Below, piece after piece: positions 1-9,285 of a stretch of DNA of 32,122 nt. The notes under the pieces were generated by a model. The model saw only the letters and a program-made list of their open reading frames with translations. It made no database searches and was not told the origin of the DNA. The stretch spans positions 1 to 32,122 of the forward strand of contig VBQI01000002.1 in NCBI GenBank assembly GCA_008297865.1. The letters run 5' to 3'. Source of the stretch: Thermoplasmata archaeon (GTDB taxonomy: Archaea > Thermoplasmatota > E2 > UBA202 > JdFR-43). Both the position numbers and the translations under genes were made by a program. How positions within the stretch are numbered: the stretch's first letter is position 1; every line of letters starts with the position of its first letter.

Positions 1-23
1 TTGTATAATATGTTGTTAAGCTT

Positions 24-53
24 GTAAAATCATCAATTCTTTTGATGATTTAC
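24..53. repeat. Short inverted repeat AAATCATCAA-ttctt-TTGATGATTT
   Basis: 10-bp arms at 27-36 and 42-51 next to the transposase remnant; could be a terminator hairpin or an IS-end relic. Confidence 0.4.
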
Positions 54-147
54 TGGAGAAAGCAGCTTTTAGCAATTATTCAACACAGCATATTTATATT
101 TATAGCACGGCACTGTCAAGAATTTGATAATTTAAAAAATAAGAAAT

Positions 148-470
148 GCCTTAGAGCAATGGTATCATAAATTTGCCCCAATTGTTCACTAATTCTAAGA
201 AAATATAGGCATTGTATAGTAATAGATGAAACAAAGATAAAAATTGGAAATGAATGATGGCATGTAGGGCAGCGATAGAAATTCCGTGGCTTCTTAGTTT
301 ATTGTGAAAATAAACCATTGATCAAAATAGACAAAGCTCCATGGTATAGATGGGCATTACAAAGAATGGGCTTGCAATATGAGTACGAAATATTTGGAGA
401 TGCAATGGAAGGATGTTCAACATTCTTAAAGCAAGATTGAAAAGATTCTGGAAACGCTTAATGCTTAAAG
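148..470 (+). pseudogene. Degenerate DDE transposase remnant (IS6/IS240-like archaeal type)
   Basis: Fragments in several frames: ALEQWYHKFAPI, VIDETKIKIGNE*WH, VYCENKPLIKIDKAPWYRWALQRMGLQYEYEIFGDAMEG, KRFWKRL. These resemble the IDETK...D-x-PWYRWAL...F.KRFWKR pattern of these transposases but are interrupted by stops and frameshifts. Confidence 0.7.
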
Positions 471-526
471 CCTATCAGGGAGAAATGTTTAAACTTCCAA
501 TAGTAGGAGATATAGCAGAAAAAGGG

Positions 527-3500
527 CTATAGAAAGTCAGTGAGCGTTGTGTCCTTCACCTTATCATTCTTAAATATAGAGTCAACAAACTTCTCAAATA
601 AAACAAGGCGTTGTTTTGTATAATCTGAGACATTAAACTTATCTAAGAGTTGCTTTGCGGGCTCTAAATATTTTTTTATTGATTTTTCATGAACTGTAAG
701 AGTTAATGAATTTCCACATTTTACACATACTCCTCTTAAAGGAACTCTTCTATACTTTGTATTACATTTAACACATCTAAACTGTTGTCTTGTAAAAGCT
801 CTCAGATTTCCCATTAAATCCGGTAAGAAATGAGTTTGTATAACTCTGTTTGCAACATCTTTTTCATCAACAGCTCTAAGCTTTACTGCAAGCCCCAGCT
901 GTGCTTTAAGCTTATCCTCCATTTTATTAAGCAATTTATATGCAGATGTTTTTGGAGCTTTTGCCACATTTTCAGTATCATGAGTGAAGCCAAAGCCAGA
1001 ATATTCTTTTTCAGTTCCTAATCTGCTTGCAACTAAATCCATTATTTCTTCCAGTTCTTTTGGATGAGGATATTCTAACGTTTTCCTATAAAATTCTAAT
1101 GGGTATTGATACAGTACATCGAGATTTAATGCTTCCTTATCTATCTCACTTGGAGAGATTCTTGTTGCTATAACAAGGGGCAAGTCCATTTTCCCTCCTC
1201 TTTTCTCTGGAATATATTCCTTAGAAAAATTTATTAGAACATCAATTAAAAGCATCAGAGCGTCTTCATCTCCATCACAATTTCTTCTTTTTGCAGCATG
1301 GAAAAATGGATGGGCACAACAAACATTGGCATCAACGAAACCAATTATTCTTCCAATCACTCCAGCAGAAGTATGAGGAGACAAGCCTACTACTAAATGC
1401 CCAATTAAATCCTCTGCTTTATCGACTTTGTAATATGGCTCAATGCCATATATTTTCTCAAGCATTTCATCAAGGAATTTCGCTACTTTCACAAAATATT
1501 CTCCACATTTTCTGGAAGGAATTATATCCTGTGGCTTAATTTCACATATTTGGTCATCTCTCTCCAGTTTGTTTCCGAGATAATCATGTTCATATCCTAA
1601 TTCATGTAGCTTTTCGACAGATGTTCCTATTTCATATGGTTTAAAATGGGTAAGAGGCATATTTGTCATATCAAAACGTGCAGTTCCATCTTTGAAAACA
1701 TATACGCCATGCTTTGCTCTGAGCACGCCTTTTTCAAGGCTTTCTGGCGTTTTGCTGTGCGATGACAGACCAATGACGCCTTTAACTTTTTGAGGAATTG
1801 AGATTCTGAAGTTCTTTTCCACATCTTTCATTTCCTTTGATACATCTACACTAAATTTCTTTATCCTTCCTGTAAAATACGCATGTCCTCCACATTCACA
1901 TCTTGCCTTATATGTTATTCTTCCGCATCTCTCACATTTTCTTTCTCCCATTTCAACTTCCACTTTCTTTGCTGAGTTGAGTAACCTTTCTTTTCCGCCT
2001 GCTGAGCCAACAGGGAGGAGGAGGTGAGGAGTTGCTTTCATCTTTCTCTCTGCAGCTTTCTCTGGCCTGCCCATTCTCGCTCCAATTCTATGCAATGACT
2101 TCGGCATTATTTTTATGCCAGCCATCTCCTGCACAGCTTCCATTGGCTCTTTATCACTTTTTCTCACTTCCACTATTTTTCCTTCTTTTGCCTCGAAACC
2201 ACAGCATTTTAGCAATACATCTGCATACTTTTCTATTACATATTCTTCTCTTTCCTTATGAAGCACTCCAAGCTTGAGTAGAATTTCCTTTAGCTTCTCA
2301 CTCTTCTCTAAATAAAGTTTACCATCATATATTCCATTTTTAACTGCTTCTCTTAACTCATTTAATTCTTCTTTACTTATGTCATGCCAGAAGAGATTGT
2401 AGGAGGGATGCAAGGGTATGTCGTATTCCTTCGCCAAATTAAAAGCCTGCTCAAAAGAAATTTCCTCGAAATTCTCTATTCCATATTTCTTCCTCACTTC
2501 CTCTTCATCTGCCTTTTCACGTAGCTCTTGAATCCACCATTCATAGCAGTAGCTTGCAGGTGGAAGTATGGCATTGTTTTCAACAAATTCTCCAAAAGGA
2601 ATTAAAATTTCTCCTAAGTCAACTATTTCTTTAACTCTGTGTGCTATTTTTTTTGCTTCTTCAACAGAATTCACCTGCACAAAGTCTCCATTGTCAAGCA
2701 GAACCATTGGTCCTTCTATAGAATCGCATGGTGTCGCTATTGTTCCCTTCCCCGGCCTCTCGGTTTTGAGCTGTGTTCCTATTGCAATAAATTCGTCTAG
2801 CAAATACATTGTTGCAGGATTCATTGCAGTTGCAGCAAGCCCACATGTTCTGCCACGCCCATAACGAAGTCTGAAACCACCTTTGCGGGAAGGATGACTC
2901 AGCACGGGGCGCCCTGCAATTAAATCTTTTACGTATTTATCAGAAGGAACTATTTCCTTCTCTTCCTCTTCTTCATATAAAAATTTTCTCAGGAAATTCC
3001 ATCCCTCAAGCTTTAAGTTTGTAACATGTTTTAACAATTTCGGAGCTTTTAAGCATAGCCCCTCTGCTATAACCAAGCATGCTCCCCCCCTGATTTTATT
3101 TGTTTTAACTCTCGGCAGATCTCTTTTCCCCATAACTTCTCTATCTTCAGTTGCCTCCCCATTAATGCAAACGGGACAATTTCTAATGATAATCTCTATT
3201 TCTTCTGGAGATGGCAGGTATTGAAGATGTGTAATTCTGTCATAAAGAGGTATTTCTTCCTTATATCTTTCAATTTCATCTTCAGTTGGTTTATACCTTT
3301 CAATGCCAAGCTTTCTCCTAACTAAATCTGCAATCAACACACTCATTGCCTCTCCAGTTCCTCCAGCTGAGCGAATGGGACCAGCAAAATATAAGTCGAC
3401 ATATCTACTCCCATCTGCATTTTTCCCAATTTCGACGCTTGATATGCCCTCGATGGGAGCGACAAGCACTCCTTCTGTTAGGATGGCTAAGCCAGTTCTA

Positions 3501-3781
3501 ACTGCCTGTTCAATTATGCTTGCAAAATCTCCTTCCATACCTTCTGCGATCTCTACTGCAATCTGCAGAGCGGTTTCCTCCCTCCCCTTTTCTTTTAAAT
3601 ATTTTCTTATTCTCTGCGCTATTCCTTTTGGTCCAACTAACTCTTCAACCCTGTCTGCCAAATCTTTTGCAAAAGATATCTCCACTTCCTTCTTTGGATC
3701 ATATCCTTTTTTTCTTGCTCTTCTTGCAATTTCATAGCACTCTCTTGCTTTTTCTTCTATCTCATGAAAATAATTTTCCAC
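527..3781 (-). CDS. polC: DNA polymerase II (Pol D) large subunit DP2
   Basis: Full-length DP2-like protein: LYFAGPIRSAGGTGEAMSVLIADLVRRKLGI, FHAAKRRNCDGDEDALMLLIDVLINFS, two zinc-finger-like segments. The ORF track starts at TTG 3841; a GTG at 3781 (VENYFHEIEEKARECYEIA) with AT-rich/TATA-like sequence upstream is a more likely start. Confidence 0.96.
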   Translation of the reverse strand: MENYFHEIEEKARECYEIARRARKKGYDPKKEVEISFAKDLADRVEELVGPKGIAQRIRKYLKEKGREETALQIAVEIAEGMEGDFASIIEQAVRTGLAILTEGVLVAPIEGISSVEIGKNADGSRYVDLYFAGPIRSAGGTGEAMSVLIADLVRRKLGIERYKPTEDEIERYKEEIPLYDRITHLQYLPSPEEIEIIIRNCPVCINGEATEDREVMGKRDLPRVKTNKIRGGACLVIAEGLCLKAPKLLKHVTNLKLEGWNFLRKFLYEEEEEKEIVPSDKYVKDLIAGRPVLSHPSRKGGFRLRYGRGRTCGLAATAMNPATMYLLDEFIAIGTQLKTERPGKGTIATPCDSIEGPMVLLDNGDFVQVNSVEEAKKIAHRVKEIVDLGEILIPFGEFVENNAILPPASYCYEWWIQELREKADEEEVRKKYGIENFEEISFEQAFNLAKEYDIPLHPSYNLFWHDISKEELNELREAVKNGIYDGKLYLEKSEKLKEILLKLGVLHKEREEYVIEKYADVLLKCCGFEAKEGKIVEVRKSDKEPMEAVQEMAGIKIMPKSLHRIGARMGRPEKAAERKMKATPHLLLPVGSAGGKERLLNSAKKVEVEMGERKCERCGRITYKARCECGGHAYFTGRIKKFSVDVSKEMKDVEKNFRISIPQKVKGVIGLSSHSKTPESLEKGVLRAKHGVYVFKDGTARFDMTNMPLTHFKPYEIGTSVEKLHELGYEHDYLGNKLERDDQICEIKPQDIIPSRKCGEYFVKVAKFLDEMLEKIYGIEPYYKVDKAEDLIGHLVVGLSPHTSAGVIGRIIGFVDANVCCAHPFFHAAKRRNCDGDEDALMLLIDVLINFSKEYIPEKRGGKMDLPLVIATRISPSEIDKEALNLDVLYQYPLEFYRKTLEYPHPKELEEIMDLVASRLGTEKEYSGFGFTHDTENVAKAPKTSAYKLLNKMEDKLKAQLGLAVKLRAVDEKDVANRVIQTHFLPDLMGNLRAFTRQQFRCVKCNTKYRRVPLRGVCVKCGNSLTLTVHEKSIKKYLEPAKQLLDKFNVSDYTKQRLVLFEKFVDSIFKNDKVKDTTLTDFL

Positions 3782-3860
3782 AACGCAAAATGAAAAAGCG
3801 AATATAAAACTATCTTTACTGTTTAAATACCTGTACTCCAAAACTTAATATAATATTTCT

Positions 3861-3986
3861 GTTATAGGCATGTCGAGTGGTGTGGCCGTGGCTGGAGCTT
3901 TGCGTATAGCAAAAAATATGGAGAATGGTGTAGTTGTTACTGTCTTGCCAGACAGGGGAGCGATATTTAAGTACTACGTTATTTAA
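3861..3986 (+). pseudogene. C-terminal remnant of a PLP-dependent cysteine synthase (CysK/CysM-like)
   Basis: In-frame VIGMSSGVAVAGALRIAKNMENGVVVTVLPDRGAIFKYYVI*, matching the G-x-SSG-A...AL..AK..ENG..VV.LPD.G C-terminal signature; an upstream in-frame stop at 3846 cuts off the rest. Confidence 0.7.
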
Positions 3987-4024
3987 ATCGATTTGTGCGA
4001 AATGCCCCCCATAGCAACCTTTTT

Positions 4025-4041
4025 ATATTACGCCGTAATAT
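4025..4041. promoter_or_regulatory. Perfect palindrome ATATTACG-C-CGTAATAT, candidate operator
   Basis: 8-bp perfect arms around a single centre base, overlapping the TATA-like TTTTATAT and ending 7 nt before ATG 4048. Core TATTAC-NCC-GTAATA recurs at 26311-26325. Confidence 0.65.
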
Positions 4042-4047
4042 CGGGGT

Positions 4048-5190
4048 ATGGAAGCCATGGGAAATAGAAAGGGAATATTGAAAAGCATAATAAAGCAGTT
4101 GCATCAGGGAGCAGGTATAGAGGAAATTAGGGAAAAGGCAAAGGAAGTGTTGAAAGAACTCAGTCCTGCTGAAATTGCTGAAGTTGAACAAGAACTTATA
4201 AAGGAAGGCATACCAAGAGAAGAAATCCGAAAGTTGTGTGACGTACATCTTGAAGTTTTTAGAGAGGGTATTGAAAAGGAGAAAATATCAGTGCCAGAAT
4301 GGCATCCATTGCATATTTTAATGGAAGAGCATAAAATATTGCTTAAGCATGCCAAAGAATTGCAAGAATCTGCAAAAGAAAAGAATACCGAGAAAATAAA
4401 AAAGATTGTTGGACATATGAAAGAAGCAGAAAAGCATTATTTGAGAGAGGAAAATATTCTATTCTCCTATCTAGAAAAGCATGGCATAACAGAACCACCT
4501 GCCATCATGTGGACCGAGCATGATAAGATAAGAGAGATTAAGAAAAGTATATACGAGATGGTGAACGAAGAAAAGTTTGAAGAATTGGAAAATTTGGCTT
4601 TTTCATTACATGAATTGCTATCTTCTCATTTTTATAAGGAAAATAAAGTGCTTTTCCCAACTGCATTAAAGGTGATGGAGCAAAATGAATGGATTGAAGC
4701 AAGAAGGCAATTTGACGAAGTTGGCTATTGCTGTTTCATGCCAGAAAAAATGCTCATTGAGGCAATAGAGGAAAAAAAGGCTGAGGGAGAAATCCAATTT
4801 GAAACTGGTAACATGAGTAAAAAAGAATTGGAAGCAATGTTAAATGCTCTGCCTGTTGATATAACCTTCATAGATAAAAATGATGAAGTTAGGTATTTCA
4901 ATCAATCAAAAGATAGGATTTTTGTCAGAACAAAGGCAATTATTGGAAGAAAAGTGCAGAATTGTCATCCTCAGAGAAGTGTTCACATTGTCAATAAAAT
5001 TCTTGAAGAATTTAAGAAAGGCTCGAAAGATAAGGCAGAATTCTGGATTGATATGAATGGAAGAAAAATATACATAAGATATTTTCCTGTAAGGAAAAAT
5101 GGAGAATATATCGGCACAATAGAAGTAACTCAGGATATCACTGATGTTAAGAAAATAAAAGGAGAAAAAAAGCTTCTTGACTGGAAATGA
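4048..5190 (+). CDS. DUF438 / hemerythrin HHE / PAS domain protein
   Basis: N-terminal DUF438-like helical region (LHQGAGIEEIREKAKEVLKELSPAEIAEVEQELIKEGIPREEIRKLCDVH), hemerythrin-like HPLHILMEEHK...HYLREENILFSYLEKHG...EHDKIRE...HFYKENKVLFP, C-terminal PAS-like region with PVDITFIDKNDEVRYFNQSKDRIF. Confidence 0.9.
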   Translation: MEAMGNRKGILKSIIKQLHQGAGIEEIREKAKEVLKELSPAEIAEVEQELIKEGIPREEIRKLCDVHLEVFREGIEKEKISVPEWHPLHILMEEHKILLKHAKELQESAKEKNTEKIKKIVGHMKEAEKHYLREENILFSYLEKHGITEPPAIMWTEHDKIREIKKSIYEMVNEEKFEELENLAFSLHELLSSHFYKENKVLFPTALKVMEQNEWIEARRQFDEVGYCCFMPEKMLIEAIEEKKAEGEIQFETGNMSKKELEAMLNALPVDITFIDKNDEVRYFNQSKDRIFVRTKAIIGRKVQNCHPQRSVHIVNKILEEFKKGSKDKAEFWIDMNGRKIYIRYFPVRKNGEYIGTIEVTQDITDVKKIKGEKKLLDWK

Positions 5191-6341
5191 TAGATAAAAT
5201 TGTTGAATTATGGCTTGATATATCGCCATATTTGCTTCTTGGCATGCTCATAGCTGGGTTGCTTCATGTTTATTTAGGAACCGATTTTATAAGAAAACAT
5301 TTAGGAAAGGGCATCAAAAATATTTTCAAAGCAAGTTTACTCGGCGTGCCATTGCCTGTTTGTTCCTGTGGTGTTATACCGATAGCCTCCTCCCTGCGAA
5401 GAGATGGAGCGAGTAAAAGCTCCACGCTTTCCTTTTTAGTTTCTACACCCACAACAGGTGTTGACTCAATATTTGCTACTTACTCGCTTTTAGGCCCACT
5501 TTTTGCCATTTTTCGTCCTCTCTTTGCTTTATTTGCAGGTATATTTACAGGATTAGTTAGTTATTTTACAGATAAAAAGGAAGAGAAAGAAATTTTTCAT
5601 GAACATGAGATGGGGCAGAAGGCGGGCTTAAAAAGTTTAAAAGAAGCTTTTCATTATGGCTTTTTTGAGCTTTCAGAGGATATAGGCAAGTGGCTTTTAA
5701 TTGGCATAATTGCAGGGGGAATAATTGCATCTATACCAATTGACTTTGCCCCTATCTTTCCTTTTGATTTTTTGTTGGCGTTAGTTGTTTCTTTGCCTTT
5801 ATATGTATGTGCCACTGGCTCCATTCCAATAGCTGTGGCTTTAATTGAAAAAGGTTTTTCACCTGGAGCGGCTCTCGTATTTTTAATTGCTGGTCCAGCA
5901 ACTAATACCATCACTCTTTCTTTTGTTAGATATAAGCTCGGGAGAAAGAGCTTCTTTACATATCTTCTTTCAATAGTATTCCTCTCTCTTTTTGCTGGAC
6001 TTGCTTTCAATTTTATCTGGAAAAGTTTTGGAGGAACAGCGTATCAGCCTTACGCTCTTCCCTACTGGCTTAAGCTTATATCTGGAATAATATTAGCCTT
6101 TTTGATAGCTAAAGGATTTATAAGTTTATTTGAAAAAGAAAAAATGGGAGTTAAAAATAAAGTAAAGGTGCCCGATATGCATTGCAAAAATTGTAAAAGA
6201 GTGATAGAAGAAGAAATAAGAAAAGCTGGAATAAAGAAATTTTATATTTCTCTTGATAAAAAAATTGTTGGATTCGAAGGCGATAAAGAAAAAGTAATAA
6301 AAGCAATAGAGAAAGCGGGATATAGTGTTAAAGAGAATTAA
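5187..6341 (+). CDS. ArsP/COG0701-type permease with C-terminal HMA-like metal-binding domain (possibly SO_0444-like Cu/Zn efflux)
   Basis: Multi-TM with GVPLPVCSCGVIPIASSLRRDGASKSSTLSFLVSTPTTGVDSI and a second half CATGSIPIAVALIEKGFSPGAALVFLIAGPATNTITLSF; C-terminal VPDMHCKNCKRVIEEEIRKAGI. ATGA overlap with the upstream gene. Confidence 0.9.
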   Translation: MIDKIVELWLDISPYLLLGMLIAGLLHVYLGTDFIRKHLGKGIKNIFKASLLGVPLPVCSCGVIPIASSLRRDGASKSSTLSFLVSTPTTGVDSIFATYSLLGPLFAIFRPLFALFAGIFTGLVSYFTDKKEEKEIFHEHEMGQKAGLKSLKEAFHYGFFELSEDIGKWLLIGIIAGGIIASIPIDFAPIFPFDFLLALVVSLPLYVCATGSIPIAVALIEKGFSPGAALVFLIAGPATNTITLSFVRYKLGRKSFFTYLLSIVFLSLFAGLAFNFIWKSFGGTAYQPYALPYWLKLISGIILAFLIAKGFISLFEKEKMGVKNKVKVPDMHCKNCKRVIEEEIRKAGIKKFYISLDKKIVGFEGDKEKVIKAIEKAGYSVKEN

Positions 6342-7503
6342 CCGTAGCCGAATGCGAGGACATCCATTGTAAGTTTATTATGAAGACATCTCGTTTCTCT
6401 GTGGCTATATTTCCTGCAGAATCATATGCAACTAATTTTATTTCATATTTTCCAAAGGAGGGCTCATCCCAAAGCCAAGAGTAAGGGGGAGATGTTGCAT
6501 TTCCTCTGTAATCTCCATCAATATAGAGCTCTAATTTTACTACTCCCGCCAAATTATCAGTGCAATCTGCTTCAATAGTTATATTTCCTATGATAATAGC
6601 ATTTTCCATTGCTATTATTTTCCTCCCAAAAATATAAAGGAAGTTTTCTGGCGAGGAGATGGTGAGATGCGGAGGAGTTGAATCTACATTTATTTCTAAC
6701 GTATGAAAAACTTCTGTATTTCCTGCATTATCCACTGAAAAATATTTAAGCATATGTCCTCCCTCTTTTATAGTAAGCGAGCCATTATAAACGCAAAAGG
6801 CCCCACCATCTATTTTATAATATGTTGCATTTACACCAGATATGTAATCAGTTGCATTTAGTATAACATGCACATCTTCTTTATACCATCCATTTGTCTC
6901 TTCCTCTCCAATATTGCATGAGGTAATAGGCGCGGTTTTATCAATTTTAATTTCTCTCTTCTTATCCTTTTCTCTATTGGAGAGGGCATCAATGGAATAA
7001 AAAGTTATGTTATATATTCCTTCTCCATTGATATAAAATATTCCTTCATATTTCTCTTCTGGAAAGTCATCTATTCTATAATAGGTTGCATTAACTATAG
7101 AGAAATTATCTCTGGCGATTAATTTAACGGCAACTTTACTTGTATACCATCCATTTCTTCCATTTACTAAGGGAATAGTTTCACATATAGTATATGGAGG
7201 GACTAAGTCAACAGCCTTGTAAACTGAACTGCTTTTGCCATTTTCATCAAAAACAGTCAACCAAACAATGTATACACTTTCATTTTTATATTCGTGGCTT
7301 ACAATCTTTCCATTTCCTACTTCTCCATCACCAAAATTCCATATGTAATCAGTAATATTTCCATGGCTCGAACTTGCATCGAATGTTACAGTAAGCCCAT
7401 CTATTTTAAAATCAAAGTCTGCAATAGGTTGCGAATCTTCAGCAATGCTTATAGAAACACTGCTAAATATGATGCACATAAGGAATGCCAGCACTCGTTT
7501 CAT
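6328..7503 (-). CDS. Secreted PKD/Ig-like repeat protein
   Basis: Signal-like N-terminus MKRVLAFLMCIIFSSVSISIA; PKD motif DYIWNFGDGEVGNGKIVSHEY; repeated TAPITSCNIG..NGWYKEDVHVILNATD Ig-like units; C-terminal PYSWLWDEPSFGKYEIKLVAYDSAGN. Confidence 0.85.
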   Translation of the reverse strand: MKRVLAFLMCIIFSSVSISIAEDSQPIADFDFKIDGLTVTFDASSSHGNITDYIWNFGDGEVGNGKIVSHEYKNESVYIVWLTVFDENGKSSSVYKAVDLVPPYTICETIPLVNGRNGWYTSKVAVKLIARDNFSIVNATYYRIDDFPEEKYEGIFYINGEGIYNITFYSIDALSNREKDKKREIKIDKTAPITSCNIGEEETNGWYKEDVHVILNATDYISGVNATYYKIDGGAFCVYNGSLTIKEGGHMLKYFSVDNAGNTEVFHTLEINVDSTPPHLTISSPENFLYIFGRKIIAMENAIIIGNITIEADCTDNLAGVVKLELYIDGDYRGNATSPPYSWLWDEPSFGKYEIKLVAYDSAGNIATEKRDVFIINLQWMSSHSATVNSL

Positions 7504-7557
7504 ACACATTTATTGTTTCTATTCTTTTATGTTTTTTGGTTGTGTTATTCATAAATT

Positions 7558-9285
7558 TTATAATTCATAATAATATTCTCCTATTGATTTCTGTTCTCTA
7601 TCAAGTCTTGAATCAATTTTATTCACCCTTGGCCTATTACTCTCCTCATCTCTCCTAAAAGTTATTCCAACATCTTTAAGAAATAGATTCATCCCCTCCC
7701 TTAAACTAAATGGTCCCCTCCCTTTCCCTCTCTTTCCAGGCTCTCCAGAAAAGACGATGAGAGATTGACTAATCATGTCTATAAAATATACATCGTGTTC
7801 AACAACGAGGGATGCCTTTCCCTCTTTTTCCATTACTCTTTTTATTGTTTTAGCAACTTTCATTCTCTGCTTAGCGTCTAAATATGCAGACGGTTCATCG
7901 ATTAGATATACATCTGCTTCAAGACTCAGGCAGTATGCAATGGCAACGCTCTGCAACTCTCCACCAGATAAGCTTTTAAGCTCGTTATCGTACAATTCCT
8001 TTATTCCTAATGGAGCTATTACCTCTTTCTCATAAAGCAGGTGAAATTTGTTTTTATTTTCTTTAAATAGCTGTTCAACAGTTCCGTCTGCTGGCGCTAT
8101 ATATTGTGGCTTGTAACTCACTTTTACTTTCTTCTCAATTTTTCCATCATCTGGCTCAATAATGCCTGCAAGCATTTTTACAAAAGTTGTTTTTCCAATC
8201 CCATTTGGTCCAAGCACACCAATAACTTCTCCTTTTTTTATTGCCCCTCCCTCCACTTCTAATTCAAATCCATTTAGTTTCTTCTTTAAATTTTCAAATG
8301 TTACAAGAGTTTCCATTTCCCTCATTTCTTTTGGAGGATGTTTTTCAAATTTAATTTCTTCTCCAAATCGGACATTCTCTTCCTTTAAATATCCTGAAAG
8401 ATATAGATTTATTCCATGTCTGACGCTTTTTGCTCCTGCAACAACACCATACACTCCTTTTTTTCCATATAAAATATGAACTATGTCTGCTAAGAAGTCC
8501 AAAACAGCCAAATCATGCTCAACAACTATAACCATTTTATGTTGTGCAAGCTTCCTTATTAATTTTGCTATTTCTAATCTATTTTTTATATCAAGATAGG
8601 AGGAAGGTTCATCAAAAAAATAAATATCTGCATCCTTTTCCAATGCAACAGTAACTGCAATTTTTTGTAATTCACCTCCAGAAACCTCACTCATTTTTCT
8701 ATCCACTATATTTTCTAATCCATTGCCTTCCACCCCCATTTCTTCCAAAAAATCTTCTACTCTTCCATCATATGAAGAGAGCTTATCTACATATTGTGGC
8801 TTGAAAGAAACTTTCAGCTTTCCATCTGCCACTTTTTTGAAAAAATTTGATAGCTCTGTGCCTCTCCACTTTTCAATTATCTCCTCCCAGCTTGGTTCTT
8901 TTTCAATGTTTCCTAAGTTTGGCATTAATTTTCCAGATAAAATTTTTAATGCGGTAGTTTTTCCTATTCCATTTTCCCCAAGCAGTCCAACAACCCTTCC
9001 AGTTTTTGGTAATGGCAGCCTAAATAAACGGAAGCCATTTTCTCCATATTGATGCACTATTTCCTCTTTCAATTCTTCTGGCAAATTCTCAATATGTATT
9101 GCATTAAAAGGGCATTTGTGGATGCATATTCCACATCCAACACACAACTCTTCAGATATTACTGGCTTTTCATCCTCAATAACAATTGCTTCTATTCCTC
9201 CTCTTACTCGCGGACAATATTTAATGCATTCCATAGCACATTTTTTTGGCTGGCATCTGTCCCTGTCGACAACAGCTACCCTCAT
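7558..9285 (-). CDS. rli1: ABC-type ribosome recycling factor ABCE1/Rli1 (RNase L inhibitor)
   Basis: N-terminal Fe-S domain MRVAVVDRDRCQPKKCAMECIKYCPRVRGG...CVGCGICIHKCPFNAI; two ABC cassettes (GENGIGKTTALK, GPNGIGKTTFVK; two SGGELQ signatures). Confidence 0.97.
   Translation of the reverse strand: MRVAVVDRDRCQPKKCAMECIKYCPRVRGGIEAIVIEDEKPVISEELCVGCGICIHKCPFNAIHIENLPEELKEEIVHQYGENGFRLFRLPLPKTGRVVGLLGENGIGKTTALKILSGKLMPNLGNIEKEPSWEEIIEKWRGTELSNFFKKVADGKLKVSFKPQYVDKLSSYDGRVEDFLEEMGVEGNGLENIVDRKMSEVSGGELQKIAVTVALEKDADIYFFDEPSSYLDIKNRLEIAKLIRKLAQHKMVIVVEHDLAVLDFLADIVHILYGKKGVYGVVAGAKSVRHGINLYLSGYLKEENVRFGEEIKFEKHPPKEMREMETLVTFENLKKKLNGFELEVEGGAIKKGEVIGVLGPNGIGKTTFVKMLAGIIEPDDGKIEKKVKVSYKPQYIAPADGTVEQLFKENKNKFHLLYEKEVIAPLGIKELYDNELKSLSGGELQSVAIAYCLSLEADVYLIDEPSAYLDAKQRMKVAKTIKRVMEKEGKASLVVEHDVYFIDMISQSLIVFSGEPGKRGKGRGPFSLREGMNLFLKDVGITFRRDEESNRPRVNKIDSRLDREQKSIGEYYYEL

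Noticed and set aside
1200-1330. Possible intein at the DP2 CDGDEDA site, a known intein insertion point
   Set aside because: The motif is continuous (AAKRRNCDGDEDALMLLIDVL) with no intein sequence, and the protein has normal intein-free length.
3303-3807. Plus-strand ORFs antisense to DP2 (144 aa and 95 aa) and many other short track ORFs
   Set aside because: Low-complexity Ser/Leu/Phe-rich translations opposite strongly conserved genes; typical antisense shadow ORFs.
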